Below, piece after piece: positions 63,674 through 64,000 of a stretch of 64,000 bases of DNA (positions are counted from its first letter, which is position 1; each line of letters starts with the position of its first letter). Below the pieces are notes generated by a model. That model made no database searches. It had not been told where the DNA came from and saw nothing but the letters and a program-made list of their open reading frames with translations. Both the position numbers and the translations under genes were made by a program. The stretch comes from Flavobacterium franklandianum (GTDB taxonomy: Bacteria; Bacteroidota; Bacteroidia; Flavobacteriales; Flavobacteriaceae), in contig NZ_VJZR01000006.1 of the NCBI RefSeq assembly GCF_007097365.1, forward strand, positions 109,120-173,119, written 5' to 3'.

Positions 63674-64000
63674 TTTTTCTAGGAGCTATTTCCTGCTATC
63701 CGTTACAATCTTATGTTGCGTCCCGAAGTTTCGGGACCGTCCCATAAGGATTTCCGCTACTATCAGGGCTAGGGTATTTGTTTTCAAATAGCGATTTGTA
63801 CTTGTGTTTATACTTACTTCCTACTATATATAGTATAGAAAATCGGCCATCTAAGAATATTGATCCTTCGATTCCTAGCCAAAGCCCAGTCAAAGCTTGG
63901 GTTGTTGTGCCCTAGACATTGGTAAATAATGTAGAATATAAAGGAGCAATGCCTATTTCGGATCCTAATCAGATACTATTTTTGATTCCGCGGTAGCAAA
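63674..64000 (+). other. 327-bp end of window without an intact gene
   Basis: It holds structured repeat copy C (63682-63775), a short palindrome ctatatatag near 63823, and a minus-strand stretch (about 63770-63980) that reads as a broken protein with at least two stops. Nothing else was recognised. Confidence 0.55.
63682..63775 (+). repeat. Structured repeat with conserved ends, copy C
   Basis: It starts GGAGCTATTTCCTGCTATCC, ends CTATCAGGGCTAGGG, and has a central hairpin around GTCCCGAAG-TTTCGGGAC. It lies 9 bp after the permease stop. Confidence 0.8.

Noticed and set aside
63711..63893. 60-codon minus-strand gene at the window end
   Set aside because: The first part is inside structured repeat copy C and there are stops just upstream; treated as a possible remnant only.

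Overview
This window is a low-GC bacterial chromosome segment that looks like Flavobacterium or a close relative (Bacteroidetes). The basis is the gene content (gldA, DUF3857 proteins, split metH, a giant surface protein with a type IX secretion tail, an exbB-exbD-exbD-tonB operon), promoters of the TTG-N(17-23)-TAnnTTTG type, A-rich translation starts, and several families of interspersed repeats. No rRNA, tRNA, CRISPR array or intact insertion sequence was seen.

1-20 kb is almost a complete route from sulfate to methionine. It holds the end of the aspartokinase/homoserine dehydrogenase gene, an OsmC protein, O-succinylhomoserine sulfhydrylase, an Rrf2 regulator, a TauE-type transporter, [4Fe-4S] APS reductase, the ATP sulfurylase subunits CysD and CysN, siroheme sulfite reductase, two siroheme-making enzymes, a ferredoxin reductase and a [2Fe-2S] ferredoxin. 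A SAM-I riboswitch follows, then methionine synthase encoded as two separate polypeptides, then metF. There is no APS kinase, which fits direct APS reduction. Nearly every gap in the sulfur cluster holds a GC-rich paired palindrome, and one pair spans the start codon of the siroheme synthase gene.

20-27 kb has gldA on the minus strand, an M28 peptidase, and a Phe/Tyr operon (pheA, aminotransferase, tyrA, DAHP synthase-chorismate mutase). The operon is preceded by what reads as a complete ribosome-mediated attenuator: an 18-codon leader peptide with 5 Phe and 3 Tyr codons, an antiterminator segment and an intrinsic terminator.

27-43 kb holds rsgA, dtd, three tandem DUF3857/transglutaminase-like exported proteins (two lacking the catalytic Cys), a MazG-like hydrolase, aroA (interrupted by in-frame heptanucleotide tandem tracts), queA, a flavin reductase-like protein, a penicillin acylase, a cupin and a HerA-like ATPase. 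43-50 kb is the ExbB-ExbD-ExbD-TonB operon with a PstS-like lipoprotein and a TPR protein. 49-64 kb holds queE, a broken TonB-domain gene, a PLP enzyme, a methyltransferase, a YkgJ-type protein, a 2878-residue Calx-beta/lamin-tail surface protein and a LolC/E-type permease.

The main leads are the Phe/Tyr attenuator, the 7-nt-period tracts scattered through gaps and inside aroA, the paired GC-rich elements of the sulfur cluster, a three-copy structured element with conserved ends, and the split metH locus carrying an apparent insertion of a GIY-YIG gene and a secreted-protein gene.
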